DNA of 64,000 nucleotides from Campylobacter volucris (GTDB lineage Bacteria; Campylobacterota; Campylobacteria; Campylobacterales; Campylobacteraceae): NCBI RefSeq assembly GCF_008011665.1, contig NZ_VOWJ01000013.1, positions 124,001 to 188,000 of the forward strand, read 5' to 3'. Shown piece by piece: positions 46,267 to 57,438 of this stretch (position 1 is its first letter; each line of letters starts with the position of its first letter). The notes under the pieces were generated by a model. It saw only the letters and a program-made list of their open reading frames with translations, ran no database searches and was not told where the DNA came from. The position numbers and the translations under genes were made by a program.

Positions 46267-46386
46267 TCTAAAAAGCTTAATAAAATATAACTTTAAAATT
46301 CTATTTAAAGCCATTTTTCTTTTTTCTATGTTTGAGAATACATATGAATTTAAGTCTTGTTTTTCTCTAAGTGTTAAATTTTTCAT
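46255..46386 (-). CDS. Possible 43-residue small protein
   Basis: On the minus strand an ATG at 46386 opens a 43-codon frame beginning MKNLTLREKQDLNSYVFSN and ending in a basic amphipathic helix (LNRILKLYFIKLFRLVF). A TATAAT-like -10 (complement of 46427-46432) lies upstream, but the ribosome-binding site (AAGG) is distant. Its 3' end overlaps the exported gene on the other strand. I recall a similarly placed small gene in C. jejuni, but cannot verify it. Confidence 0.5.
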   Translation of the reverse strand: MKNLTLREKQDLNSYVFSNIEKRKMALNRILKLYFIKLFRLVF

Positions 46387-46545
46387 AATTGAAGTAAACC
46401 TTATTTTGTAATATTGCTAGTAAAATTATAATGTTTTAACTTTTAAAACAGCTGAAAATATATTTTATTAAATTTACTTATACAAACTAAATAAACTTTA
46501 GCTATATAGACTAAAATATTTTAAATAAATTTATTTAAAAATAAC

Positions 46546-46574
46546 TTGACATTATATTACTAAAGTTGTATAAT
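46546..46574 (+). promoter_or_regulatory. Sigma-70 promoter of hrcA-grpE-dnaK
   Basis: A perfect TTGACA (46546-46551) and TATAAT (46569-46574) are separated by 17 bp. A canonical -35 is uncommon in Campylobacter, so this should be a strong promoter needing active repression. The rest of the 359-bp gap (46267-46545) holds only the possible small protein and AT-rich sequence. Confidence 0.85.
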
Positions 46575-46578
46575 ATTT

Positions 46579-46605
46579 TCATCACTTAAAAATATTGAGT
46601 GCTAA
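46579..46605 (+). promoter_or_regulatory. CIRCE-type HrcA operator with a degenerate left arm
   Basis: The right arm GAGTGCTAA matches CIRCE exactly; the left arm TCATCACTT matches TTAGCACTC at six of nine positions; the spacer is the canonical 9 bp. It sits just after the -10 box, overlapping the expected transcription start, and 20 bp before hrcA, as expected for autorepression. Confidence 0.8.
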
Positions 46606-46625
46606 TTTATTAAAAAAGGTTTATA

Positions 46626-47408
46626 GTGAAGTCTTGTGACAAAAAAGATTTAATTTTAAGAACCATTATAGAAACTTATTTAGATGGTAATGTTCCTGTT
46701 GGTTCTAACGAGTTAAATAATAAAGTTTGCATTCCAGCTTCTACTATAAGAGTTTATTTTAAAAAATTAAGTGATGAGGGGGTTTTAACTCAACTTCATA
46801 TAAGTAGTGGAAGAATTCCTACTAATAGAGCTATGAAAGCTTATTGGAGTGAGCAACTTTATGAAAATGAGATTATCATCAATGATCTTGCTTTATTGGA
46901 ATTTTTGCTTGATAAATTTGAAATTTACACTTTGATTTATGGAGGAGATGATTTAGTTTTAAATGATGTTGAAGTTGTAAATAATAAATTCATTATATTA
47001 GATTTTACAAAAAATGAATTGGTTTTAAAATTTAGCCAAGATTCTTTTTTATTCATCCAAAGATTAATTGGACTTGAGTTAAAAGATATAGAAAATTTAG
47101 CTTTTAAGGTAAATTTTCAAGAGTTGTTAGAAAAAATTTCTATGTTAAAACAGGCAATGATTTATTATAGATATAACGAGAGTAAAGCTTATCAAATTTA
47201 TCAAAATGATGAATTTGCTAAGCTTTTATCTCCACAAATAGGTTTTTATTTTGATAAAAAATTAAAATTTAATCCTTTGTTTGAAGAAGGATTTATGGGA
47301 TTAAAGCTTAAGAGTATGTTTTTAGGGCAAGAATCTAGTGCAATTTTTGCAGGAAGCATATATTCTGATTTTAAAACAATGTTAAACATTATAAAGGAGG
47401 CTGCATGA
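46626..47408 (+). CDS. hrcA: Heat-inducible transcription repressor HrcA
   Basis: HrcA represses heat-shock operons by binding CIRCE. The 260-residue, GTG-started protein has the winged-helix segment [43 protein letters not shown], spanning about residues 30-74. The rest is the divergent GAF-like/dimerisation part, as short as in other campylobacters. A CIRCE-type site lies directly upstream. It overlaps grpE by 4 bp. Confidence 0.93.
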   Translation: MKSCDKKDLILRTIIETYLDGNVPVGSNELNNKVCIPASTIRVYFKKLSDEGVLTQLHISSGRIPTNRAMKAYWSEQLYENEIIINDLALLEFLLDKFEIYTLIYGGDDLVLNDVEVVNNKFIILDFTKNELVLKFSQDSFLFIQRLIGLELKDIENLAFKVNFQELLEKISMLKQAMIYYRYNESKAYQIYQNDEFAKLLSPQIGFYFDKKLKFNPLFEEGFMGLKLKSMFLGQESSAIFAGSIYSDFKTMLNIIKEAA

Positions 47409-47914
47409 GCGAAGAAAAGCAAAATGAAGAAATGCTTGATGAGAATACGCAAGTTTTAGAAGAACAAAACGATGAACTTCAAAAACTTCAAGCGCAATAT
47501 GATGAATTAAAAGATACTTATTTAAGAGCAAATGCTGAATTTGAAAATATCAAAAAAAGAATGGAAAAAGAAAAAATTTCAGCAACTATTTATGCAAATG
47601 AAAGTTTTGCAAAAGATTTGCTTGATGTAGTAGATGCATTAGAGGCGGCTGTAAATGTAGAAGCTAATGATGAAATTAGCTTAAAAATTAAAGAAGGTGT
47701 GCAAAATACACTTGATCTACTTTTGAAGAAGCTAGAAAAACATATGGTTAAACCAGTGGAAGCTAGTGGTGAATTTGATCCAAATTTACATGAAGCTATG
47801 TTTCACGTAGAAAGTGCTGATCATGAAAGCGGTCATATAGTAGCTCTTTTACAAAAGGGTTATATGATGAATGATAGAATCATAAGATCAGCCAAAGTTA
47901 GCGTTGCAAAATAA
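47405..47914 (+). CDS. grpE: Nucleotide exchange factor GrpE
   Basis: GrpE releases ADP from DnaK. The 169-residue protein has a long N-terminal coiled coil (residues 1-75, [25 protein letters not shown]) and the C-terminal beta domain with [12 protein letters not shown] and [26 protein letters not shown] precedes it inside hrcA. Coupled to hrcA, 20 bp before dnaK. Confidence 0.97.
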   Translation: MSEEKQNEEMLDENTQVLEEQNDELQKLQAQYDELKDTYLRANAEFENIKKRMEKEKISATIYANESFAKDLLDVVDALEAAVNVEANDEISLKIKEGVQNTLDLLLKKLEKHMVKPVEASGEFDPNLHEAMFHVESADHESGHIVALLQKGYMMNDRIIRSAKVSVAK

Positions 47915-47934
47915 ATTTAATAAAGGAGAATAAA

Positions 47935-49803
47935 ATGAGTAAAGTTATAGGTATAGATTTAGGAACAACTAATTCTTGTGTAAGTGTGTATGAAAGAGGG
48001 GAGAGCAAGGTTATCCCTAATAAAGAAGGTAAAAACACAACTCCTTCAGTAGTAGCTTTTACTGATAAAGGTGAAATTTTAGTTGGAGATAGTGCTAAGC
48101 GTCAGGCAGTAACTAATCCTGAAAAAACTATTTATTCTATAAAAAGAATTATGGGTTTAATGATAAATGAAGAAGCAGCTAAAGAAGCTAAAAATCGTCT
48201 TCCTTATCATATAACAGAAAGAAATGGAGCTTGTGCTATAGAAATAGCTGGTAAAATTTATACTCCACAAGAAATTTCAGCAAAAGTTTTGATGAAATTA
48301 AAAGAAGATGCTGAAGCTTTTTTAGGTGAAAAAGTTGAAGATGCGGTTATAACAGTTCCAGCATATTTTAATGATGCACAAAGAAAAGCAACTAAAGAAG
48401 CAGGAACCATAGCAGGACTGAATGTTTTAAGAATTATAAACGAACCAACAGCAGCAGCTTTAGCTTATGGACTTGATAAAAAAGAGAGCGAAAAAATAGT
48501 AGTTTATGATCTAGGTGGTGGAACATTTGATGTTACAGTGCTTGAAACAGGAGATAATGTAGTAGAAGTTTTAGCGACTGGTGGTAATGCATTTTTGGGT
48601 GGTGATGATTTTGATAATAAATTAATAGACTTTTTAGCAAGTGAATTTAAAGATGAAACAGGAATAGATCTTAAAAATGATGTAATGGCTTTGCAAAGAT
48701 TAAAAGAAGCAGCTGAAAATGCTAAAAAAGAACTCAGTTCAGCAAACGAAACCAATGTAAATTTACCATTTATTACAGCTGATGCAAGTGGTCCAAAACA
48801 TTTGACAAAAACTTTAACAAGAGCTAAATTTGAAAGTATGATTGAAGGTTTAGTATCTGAAACTATTAGCAAAATCAATGAAGTTGTAAAAGATGCTGGA
48901 CTTGATAAAAATGAAATCAAAGAAATTGTAATGGTGGGTGGATCAACTCGTGTTCCTTTGGTTCAAGAAGAAGTTAAAAAAGCTTTTGGTAAAGATTTAA
49001 ATAAATCAGTTAATCCTGATGAAGTTGTTGCAATTGGTGCAGCTATACAAGGAGCAGTTATAAAAGGTGATGTGAAAGATGTATTATTACTTGATGTTAC
49101 TCCACTTTCTTTGGGTATTGAAACTTTAGGTGGAGTTATGACTAAAATCATCGAAAAAGGCACAACCATACCTACAAAAAAAGAGCAAACTTTCTCAACT
49201 GCTGAAGACAATCAAAGTGCAGTTACTATAAATGTTTTACAAGGTGAGAGAGAATTTAGCCGTGATAATAAATCTTTAGGTAATTTTAATCTTGAAGGAA
49301 TTCCACCAGCGCCTCGTGGTATGCCACAAATTGAAGTTACATTTGATATAGATGCAAATGGAATTTTGACAGTTAGTGCTAAAGATAAAGCAACTGGTAA
49401 AGCTCAAGAGATTAAAATCACAGGTTCTAGTGGTTTAAGCGAAGAAGAAATTAATAATATGGTAAAAGATGCAGAGCTTCACAAAGAAGAAGATAGAAAA
49501 CGCAAAGAGGCTGTAGAAGCAAGAAATGCTGCAGATAGTTTAGTGCATCAAGTTGAAAAATCTTTAAGCGAGCTTGGAGAAAAAGTAAGTGATGAGGATA
49601 AGGCAAATATCCAAAAAGCACTTGATGATTTAAAAGAAACTTTAAAAAATGTAAATGCTTCTAAAGAAGAGATAGAAAGCAAAATGAAAGCATTAAGCGA
49701 GGTTTCTCATAAATTAGCTGAAAATATGTATAAAAAAGATGAAAAGCCAAGCGAAGATAAAAAGAAAAAAGATGATGATGTAATAGATGCCGAGGTTGAA
49801 TAA
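47935..49803 (+). CDS. dnaK: Molecular chaperone DnaK (Hsp70)
   Basis: DnaK binds unfolded segments in an ATP-controlled cycle with GrpE and DnaJ. Signature motifs are present: [32 protein letters not shown] and [13 protein letters not shown] in the ATPase domain, [17 protein letters not shown] at the linker, and the C-terminal DDVIDAEVE. 622 residues, full length. AAAGGAG precedes the ATG. A strong hairpin follows. Confidence 0.98.
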   Translation: MSKVIGIDLGTTNSCVSVYERGESKVIPNKEGKNTTPSVVAFTDKGEILVGDSAKRQAVTNPEKTIYSIKRIMGLMINEEAAKEAKNRLPYHITERNGACAIEIAGKIYTPQEISAKVLMKLKEDAEAFLGEKVEDAVITVPAYFNDAQRKATKEAGTIAGLNVLRIINEPTAAALAYGLDKKESEKIVVYDLGGGTFDVTVLETGDNVVEVLATGGNAFLGGDDFDNKLIDFLASEFKDETGIDLKNDVMALQRLKEAAENAKKELSSANETNVNLPFITADASGPKHLTKTLTRAKFESMIEGLVSETISKINEVVKDAGLDKNEIKEIVMVGGSTRVPLVQEEVKKAFGKDLNKSVNPDEVVAIGAAIQGAVIKGDVKDVLLLDVTPLSLGIETLGGVMTKIIEKGTTIPTKKEQTFSTAEDNQSAVTINVLQGEREFSRDNKSLGNFNLEGIPPAPRGMPQIEVTFDIDANGILTVSAKDKATGKAQEIKITGSSGLSEEEINNMVKDAELHKEEDRKRKEAVEARNAADSLVHQVEKSLSELGEKVSDEDKANIQKALDDLKETLKNVNASKEEIESKMKALSEVSHKLAENMYKKDEKPSEDKKKKDDDVIDAEVE

Positions 49804-49806
49804 AGA

Positions 49807-49840
49807 CTAGGCTAGAAGCGATAAAGCTTCTAGCTTAGTT
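49807..49840. terminator. Bidirectional terminator after dnaK
   Basis: CTAGGCTAGAAGC pairs with GCTTCTAGCTTAG (13 bp, one G-T) around GATAAA in the convergent gap between dnaK and the nuclease gene. Confidence 0.75.
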
Positions 49841-50492
49841 AATCAATATATTTTTTACAATCTTCTTTGAAATACTTTCTATCAAATTTTGCAAAATTAT
49901 CATTATTTGGGACTTTATAGCATTCAGTATAATTTTTTGCTTTTAAAATTTTTACATAAAAACTTGGTATAGCTATATTATTTTTTATGCGTTTTGGGTT
50001 TTTATCATAAAGTATTAAATTTAATACTTGCAATTCTTGGCTTTTCTTAGCTAGATATCTTTCTCTTTGCTCAATTTCATTCCAAATTTCTGCATTAATA
50101 TCTTTTTTTTGAGGGGTAACATTACTCATTAAAAAAGTGCTAAGTTGAGCTTGTGGCGTAGCATTCATGGATTGATTAGGTACCACATGACCTCTTGTAT
50201 AGCCACTTTTTATATAATCTTGCCAATAAGTTCTATATTTTTTAGGTATATTGGTATCTTCTGAAAATTTAGGGCGTTTTTTAATATGTCCTTGGTTTAA
50301 AATTCTAGCTTCAAGTTTGTAAGCTATTGCTTTTGTGCCTTTATAAGTATAATCATAGCAATTAATATAATAATACTTATCCATCAATAATGAGCAATTT
50401 TGAAAATACTTTTTAAAGCTAGGATCGAGCTCGTATTGGGTGTATGCAAAAGAACTTAAAGCTAAAGTGCATAAAGAAAGTATTTTTTTCAT
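49839..50492 (-). CDS. Exported DNA/RNA non-specific endonuclease
   Basis: The 217-residue protein has a signal peptide (MKKILSLCTLALSSFAYT) and the beta-beta-alpha metal nuclease core: YTRGHVVPNQSMNATPQAQLS region near residues 105-125, where His of the (D/T)RGH motif is the general base and the Asn of NAEIWNEIE binds Mg2+. Such nucleases in some Campylobacter strains degrade DNA outside or in the periplasm and reduce natural transformation; that effect here is inference. It overlaps the YqeY gene by 4 bp. Confidence 0.88.
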   Translation of the reverse strand: MKKILSLCTLALSSFAYTQYELDPSFKKYFQNCSLLMDKYYYINCYDYTYKGTKAIAYKLEARILNQGHIKKRPKFSEDTNIPKKYRTYWQDYIKSGYTRGHVVPNQSMNATPQAQLSTFLMSNVTPQKKDINAEIWNEIEQRERYLAKKSQELQVLNLILYDKNPKRIKNNIAIPSFYVKILKAKNYTECYKVPNNDNFAKFDRKYFKEDCKKYID

Positions 50493-50932
50493 GTTAAAAG
50501 TTTTCTAACCATCTCATTTAATCTTTTTCCATCAACACTTGCTCCAAAAAGTACTTTGGCCTCTTTCATTAGTACACCTTGTTCTTTCAAGGAGCTAATT
50601 TGTAATTTTTCTATTAATTTTTTAAGCTCATTTTCTAATTCTTCATCGCTTAGTTGCTTTGGTAAATATGTGCTTAAAATAGCAATTTCAGCTAATTCTT
50701 TTTGTGCTAAATCTTCTCTAGAGCCTTTGTTAAAAGCTAAGACAGCTTCGTTTCTTTTTTTGATTTCACTGGCAATGATTTTATAAATTCTATCATTATC
50801 AAGAGCGATTTTCTCATCTACTTCAATTTGTTTAAAACAAGCATTTAAAGTTCTTAAAGTATTTCTTTTGAAATCATCTTTACTTCGCATCGCATCTTTG
50901 ATATCTTCTAAAATTTGTTCTTTTAAATTCAT
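50489..50932 (-). CDS. GatB/YqeY domain protein
   Basis: The 147-residue helical protein matches YqeY: MNLKEQILEDIKDAMRSKDDFKRNTLRTL, AEIAILSTYLPKQLSDEEL and FGASVDGKRLNEMVRKLL. The domain is the tRNA-binding tail module of GatB; the stand-alone protein's role is unsettled. It overlaps both neighbours by 4 bp. Confidence 0.9.
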   Translation of the reverse strand: MNLKEQILEDIKDAMRSKDDFKRNTLRTLNACFKQIEVDEKIALDNDRIYKIIASEIKKRNEAVLAFNKGSREDLAQKELAEIAILSTYLPKQLSDEELENELKKLIEKLQISSLKEQGVLMKEAKVLFGASVDGKRLNEMVRKLLT

Positions 50933-51909
50933 TGTATTCCTTTATATGAGATGTTTTTAAAATGAGCTATGCAAACTCCTTCTCTAATCCCATCATCAAT
51001 GATGATGAGTTTTTCTTTATCAAATAAAGCATAAAGAAGTAAAGCACCAGCTATTAGGTATTTTTTTCTATTATCACCTAAGTAAATTTTAGCTTTTTCT
51101 TGCTCTAAATTCCAAATTTTTATAGCAAAATTTAAAAAATCTTTAGAATTTAGCATTTTACCATTGATTTTTTCTTCTTTATAATCTTTATATTTGATTT
51201 TTTGTTTATAAGCACAAAGTGTAGTAGGCACACCTGAATTTAAAACAAAATACTGACTTTTTAATATCTTTTTAGCCATGATAGTTTCTTTAAAAGCATT
51301 AAGGAATAATTGTTTAAAATGAGGATGATAAGGACTAAAATGAATTTTTAAAATTTTATTTTTTACGCGTTTTAATTGCTTAGGGTTTTTTTTGAAAAAT
51401 TTAACAAAAGCATTATGCTTAGAGTGTTTAAAATGATTTTTCTCATAAAAACTTATAATACCAAAATCAAAACTTTTGCTAATTTTAGCATTTGAAATTT
51501 CACAAGAAGCGCCACCTAAATCACAATAATTAAAATCTTTCCTAAAAATATGCAATCTTTTTAATCTTTCTTGCATGGCTAAAATGCTTAATCTTGCTTC
51601 AGTATTTGGATCAATTAGCGTGATTTTGAGTTTAAATTCTTGTTTGATTTTTTCAAAAATTTCTTTAGTGTTTTTAGCTTTTCTAAAAGCTGCTGTAGCT
51701 ACTGCTTTAGCGTTTTTTAAATCATAATTTTTGTTTTTTAAAGTATTTAATGCATCAAATAATTTTTGGATAGCTTCATCACTAATGTTTGAATTTTTCA
51801 TATTTTTGGCAGCACCTATGATAAATTCTTCGCTTTGAAGCTTATTAAAATTTTCATCCATTAAAACAGCTCTTAAGGTGTTTGAACCTAAATCTATACC
51901 TAGCACCAA
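50929..51909 (-). CDS. Ppx/GppA family phosphatase
   Basis: The 326-residue protein has the ASKHA nucleotide-binding fold: VLGIDLGSNTLRAVLMD, ATAAFRKAKNT, FNYCDLGGASCEIS and a C-terminal LIIIDDGIREGV. The family hydrolyses polyphosphate or the stringent alarmone pppGpp. Its shortness (no C-terminal HD domain) matches the single-domain type in campylobacters. It starts 52 bp from the divergent pdxJ. Confidence 0.88.
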   Translation of the reverse strand: MVLGIDLGSNTLRAVLMDENFNKLQSEEFIIGAAKNMKNSNISDEAIQKLFDALNTLKNKNYDLKNAKAVATAAFRKAKNTKEIFEKIKQEFKLKITLIDPNTEARLSILAMQERLKRLHIFRKDFNYCDLGGASCEISNAKISKSFDFGIISFYEKNHFKHSKHNAFVKFFKKNPKQLKRVKNKILKIHFSPYHPHFKQLFLNAFKETIMAKKILKSQYFVLNSGVPTTLCAYKQKIKYKDYKEEKINGKMLNSKDFLNFAIKIWNLEQEKAKIYLGDNRKKYLIAGALLLYALFDKEKLIIIDDGIREGVCIAHFKNISYKGIQ

Positions 51910-51930
51910 TACTCCTTAAAAAATTTAAAG

Positions 51931-51936
51931 TATAAT
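51931..51936 (+). promoter_or_regulatory. -10 box for pdxJ-pdxA
   Basis: TATAAT, 25 bp upstream of the pdxJ ATG, in the short gap to the divergent phosphatase gene; AAGGAAAA follows as ribosome-binding site. Confidence 0.6.
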
Positions 51937-51952
51937 ATCTAAAAAAATATAA

Positions 51953-53826
<1,874 letters not shown>

Positions 53827-53869
53827 AAATCACTAAAATGACAGATAAATTATTCCTTAAGGAGGGCAC

Positions 53870-55393
53870 TTGAATAAGGAAAATATGATAGCGTTTTTTA
53901 TTTTTATAATTAGCGTTTTGTGTTTTTTTATTTGGGGGTATAATTATATACCTAATAATTCTATGATTTTATTTATCCTTGCAAGTGTTTTTGGGATTTT
54001 TATGGCGTTTAATATAGGTGGCAATGATGTTGCAAATTCCTTTGGAACAAGTGTGGGTGCTAAAACTGTTACGATAAAACAAGCTTTGATCATTGCTGCT
54101 GTATTTGAATTAAGCGGAGCTGTTTTTGCAGGTGGTTCTGTGACAAATACCATAAGAAGCGGTATTGTGGTTTTACCAAATGGTATTAATCCTATGGTAT
54201 TTGTATGTATTATGCTTTCAGCATTGTTAAGTTCAGGAATTTGGCTTTTAATAGCTAGTAAAAAAGGATTGCCCGTATCTACTACTCATAGTATTATAGG
54301 CGGTATAGTTGGTGCTAGTATTGCTATGGGTTTTGTGTTTTTTAATCAGCATGAAGCTTTTTCTATGGTAAATTGGAATGGAATTTATAAAATTGTCGCA
54401 AGTTGGATTATCTCTCCTTTGCTTGGAGGACTTGTTGCATATTTGATTTATTCATACATTTATAAACGAATTTTAGAGCCTTCTTCGCTTATTAATGTCA
54501 AAATAAAAGAAATTAAAAAAGAGAAGAAAATATTTAAAGAAGAGTATTTTAAAAATCTACAAAATAAATCTCAAGAAGAGCAAATTAAAGAATTAAGCGC
54601 TATAGTGCTAGATGATGATGAGAAAAAAAGTGAATATAAATTAAAAATTAAACAATTAAAAGATAAAGAAAAAGATATCGATGTTTTTAGCAAGATGAAA
54701 TTTCATGTGCCATTGATAGCTGGTGTAGCTGCTTTAGTGATTTCTTCTATGTTTTTATTTAAAGGATTAAATAAGGTTTCTACCTTAAATTTAATGCAAA
54801 ATTTATGGATAGTTTTTATTATTTCCATTTTTGCTTATATAGTAACTTTAGCGGTTGTTAGATTGATGAAAAAAACAGAATTAAATAAAACTATAGAAAA
54901 GATTTTTTCATGGTTTCAAATTTTTACCGCTTCAAGTTTTGCTTTTTCGCATGGAGCTAATGATATTGCCAATGCTCTAGGCCCATTTGCTGCAATTTTA
55001 GATGTACTTAAAAATAATACAATTAATCCAAGCTCACCAGTCCCATTTGCTGTAATGTTGATGTTTGGTATATCTTTGGTTATTGGACTTTGGTTTTTAG
55101 GTAAAGAGGTTATCCAAACCGTTGGCTCAAAACTAGCTCAAATTAAACCAACTACTGGTTTTAGTGCTGAACTTGGTGCTAGTATAGTTATACTTTTGGC
55201 AACTCAATTAGGAATTCCTGTTAGCTCAACACATATTTTAATCGGAGCGATACTTGGAATAGGGGTATTTAACAAAGATGCAAAATGGAATATGATGAAG
55301 CCTATTGGCCTTGCTTGGGTGATTACCTTGCCTGTAGCAGGAATTTTATCAAGTATTATTTTTATGATATTTGTTCAAATTTTAATCTTGTAA
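53870..55393 (+). CDS. PiT-family inorganic phosphate permease
   Basis: The 507-residue, TTG-started membrane protein follows AAGGAGG. It has two copies of the PiT signature: MAFNIGGNDVANSFGTSVGAKTV region near residue 45 and FAFSHGANDIANALGPFAAI near 365, separated by a charged cytoplasmic loop (residues 205-270). About eleven helices. It carries phosphate with H+ or Na+. Its end overlaps the convergent mnmH gene by 12 bp. Confidence 0.93.
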   Translation: MNKENMIAFFIFIISVLCFFIWGYNYIPNNSMILFILASVFGIFMAFNIGGNDVANSFGTSVGAKTVTIKQALIIAAVFELSGAVFAGGSVTNTIRSGIVVLPNGINPMVFVCIMLSALLSSGIWLLIASKKGLPVSTTHSIIGGIVGASIAMGFVFFNQHEAFSMVNWNGIYKIVASWIISPLLGGLVAYLIYSYIYKRILEPSSLINVKIKEIKKEKKIFKEEYFKNLQNKSQEEQIKELSAIVLDDDEKKSEYKLKIKQLKDKEKDIDVFSKMKFHVPLIAGVAALVISSMFLFKGLNKVSTLNLMQNLWIVFIISIFAYIVTLAVVRLMKKTELNKTIEKIFSWFQIFTASSFAFSHGANDIANALGPFAAILDVLKNNTINPSSPVPFAVMLMFGISLVIGLWFLGKEVIQTVGSKLAQIKPTTGFSAELGASIVILLATQLGIPVSSTHILIGAILGIGVFNKDAKWNMMKPIGLAWVITLPVAGILSSIIFMIFVQILIL

Positions 55394-56365
55394 ATTTATA
55401 AGATATTTTTTTGCTTGGTGTAAATTATCTGTATTGATGTAATGATTTATTTTTAAAGGTTTTTTATAAACCTTATCATAGTACTCAAAAAGCATTAAAG
55501 CACAATTTTTAAGATCATTATTTTCATAATTTTGTAAAAGATTGTGTTTGAAATCTTTGCTAATATAAGGAGAGATTTTTTCCACACAATGATAAAAATA
55601 TTCTTTTTTAATTTTAGAATAATCTTTTAATATTCTATCAATTCTTAAATTTATAGAGCATTCACACCAAATTTTTTCAACATCTTGCATGGCTTGGTAT
55701 AAATTTAATGGTAAGGTTAAATTTCCAATTTGCCTACTTTCAGCTTCTATAAAACAAGTTTTATAAGGATAGTGTTTTAAAAAATGAAATAGCTCATCTT
55801 CAAAGGCTTTTTGGCTCGGTTGTTCTCCGTATATTTTGCCAAAACTTGATCCTTGATGATTTGCTAATTTTTCAAGATTTAAAGCATTATCTAATAAATT
55901 TAACAAATCACTTTTACCACTTGCAGTGTTACCACATAAGCAGTAAAATTTTATATTTAATTTTTGCTTGAAAAAATCACTCAAATAGCTTCTATATCCC
56001 TTATAACCACCTTTTAATCTCACAACCTTATATCCAAGCTCACTAAGTATTAATGATAAAGATTTTGATCTCATTCCACCTTTAGCACAATAAATCCCCA
56101 CCAAAGATCTAATTTTGTATTTATCATAAATATCTTTAATATGATCACTCATATTTTTACAAATATAACTTGCACCTTTTGCTTTTGCTAGACTTTTATT
56201 TTTAGTGTAAATAGTTCCAATTTCTTTAAATTCTTCATCGTTTAGAGCATAGTAATTTTTAGAATTTTTAATATGAGAATGTTTAAATTCTCTAGGGCTT
56301 CTAGCATCTATAATCAAATCAAAATTGTAATTTTGAAATTGATTAAATTCAACTTCTTCAAACAT
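55382..56365 (-). CDS. mnmH: tRNA 2-selenouridine synthase (MnmH/SelU)
   Basis: MnmH converts 2-thiouridine at the wobble position to 2-selenouridine. Residues 1-120 are a rhodanese domain with DARSPREFKHSHI and the Cys loop YCAKGGMRSKSLS; residues 130-327 contain a P-loop GNTASGKSDLL and FIEAESRQIGN. 327 residues. Presence implies selenophosphate (SelD) elsewhere in the genome. It overlaps the HIT gene by 8 bp. Confidence 0.92.
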   Translation of the reverse strand: MFEEVEFNQFQNYNFDLIIDARSPREFKHSHIKNSKNYYALNDEEFKEIGTIYTKNKSLAKAKGASYICKNMSDHIKDIYDKYKIRSLVGIYCAKGGMRSKSLSLILSELGYKVVRLKGGYKGYRSYLSDFFKQKLNIKFYCLCGNTASGKSDLLNLLDNALNLEKLANHQGSSFGKIYGEQPSQKAFEDELFHFLKHYPYKTCFIEAESRQIGNLTLPLNLYQAMQDVEKIWCECSINLRIDRILKDYSKIKKEYFYHCVEKISPYISKDFKHNLLQNYENNDLKNCALMLFEYYDKVYKKPLKINHYINTDNLHQAKKYLINLQD

Positions 56366-56846
56366 AAGCTAAAAAAGCTTTGCGTAATTTTTTATAAATT
56401 TGCTTTAAATCACTTCCACATACTCTAGTATTTGCAATAGTGGTAATAAAATTAGTATCTCCTTGCCATCTTGGCACTAAATGATAATGACAATGAGGTG
56501 CTATGCCAGCTCCTGCTGCTGCGCTTAAATTCATACCGATATTTACACCTTTAGCAAAAAGCTCATCTTTTAAAATTTTCACACCAATTTGCACGTATTG
56601 ACTCATTTGTATCCAAATTTTATCATCTAAATCTTCTATATTTTCAGTATGCTCATAAGGTATGATCATAAAATGTCCAGGACTATAAGGAAATTTATTC
56701 ATAATTGCAAAACAATATTTTGCCCTAAAAATTACTCCAAAAGTCTCATCTTGATCTAAGACTTCATTGCATTTGCAAAATGGACAAGAATTTTTATCTT
56801 TTTGATTAAAATATGCATCTCTCCAAGGTGCGTATAAATATTCCAT
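56358..56846 (-). CDS. HIT-family nucleotide hydrolase/phosphorylase
   Basis: The 162-residue protein has the HIT triad HCHYHLVPRW (near residue 103) and the N-terminal PWRDAYF with Cys pair CPFCKC for zinc, as in the diadenosine polyphosphate phosphorylase/HIT group. Substrate may be ApnA or an AMP conjugate; this is inferred from the family. It is 1 bp from the TrpC-like gene. Confidence 0.9.
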   Translation of the reverse strand: MEYLYAPWRDAYFNQKDKNSCPFCKCNEVLDQDETFGVIFRAKYCFAIMNKFPYSPGHFMIIPYEHTENIEDLDDKIWIQMSQYVQIGVKILKDELFAKGVNIGMNLSAAAGAGIAPHCHYHLVPRWQGDTNFITTIANTRVCGSDLKQIYKKLRKAFLAYV

Positions 56847-56847
56847 T

Positions 56848-57438
56848 TTAATCCTTTATACAAGCGTGAAGGTGTTTGATATTTTTACTTATGATGGCTT
56901 TATTTTTAGGTAAAAATTTTAAAAGCTCTTCATCTTCTATATGAAAAATTCTTGCCCCTGCTAGTATAGAATGATTTATATCACTTTTATCTTGTGTGAA
57001 AAATATAGCTTCTAAACCTAAATGAATAGCAAAACTATAGAGTTTTTTAAGTTGTAATGTTGTAAGCATTTTTGGCTGTATATAAAATGCATCTGCGCCA
57101 TACACTAGACTTTCTAAAATTTGATATTCATCAAAAATAAAATCAAATTGTATGATGGGTTTTTGACTATAGCGTCTAAAAAGACTAAGATTTTGCACAT
57201 CTTCTAAAAAAGTATTGATGATAACTCCATCAAAATCATCTTTTTTAAAATTTAAATCATTTAAAAATAAAATATTTGAAACTTGATTTTTTAGCAACAT
57301 TAAATACAAGTCTTTAGGATAAAAAGCATTGGAAGCTAGACTTCTTCCTAAAACATCATAGGGAATTTTTTCTTTTTTTTGCTCTAATTTTTTTTGACTT
57401 TGTTTGAAATTTTGCTCTAAGTTTATTTTTTCAAACAT
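56848..57438 (-). CDS. Degenerate TrpC-like (indole-glycerol-phosphate synthase fold) protein
   Basis: The 196-residue protein resembles a shortened TrpC barrel: KPIIQFDFIFDEYQILESLVYGAD aligns in pattern with the TrpC segment [23 protein letters not shown]. The Lys of KDFI is replaced (QFDF), and the later Glu of VEVH is replaced by FFTQDK, so the normal ring-closing chemistry is unlikely. Residues 1-40 are a Lys/Gln-rich helix. It may have another role or be decaying, but the frame is open. It overlaps the TPR gene. Confidence 0.7.
   Translation of the reverse strand: MFEKINLEQNFKQSQKKLEQKKEKIPYDVLGRSLASNAFYPKDLYLMLLKNQVSNILFLNDLNFKKDDFDGVIINTFLEDVQNLSLFRRYSQKPIIQFDFIFDEYQILESLVYGADAFYIQPKMLTTLQLKKLYSFAIHLGLEAIFFTQDKSDINHSILAGARIFHIEDEELLKFLPKNKAIISKNIKHLHACIKD

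Noticed and set aside
48504-49211. Two long minus-strand frames opposite dnaK
   Set aside because: They are Ser/Pro-rich shadows of a highly conserved plus-strand gene; no start context or family resemblance.
54485-54690. Lys/Glu-rich stretch in the phosphate permease as a possible fusion junction
   Set aside because: PiT permeases commonly have a charged cytoplasmic loop between the two halves, and the frame is continuous.
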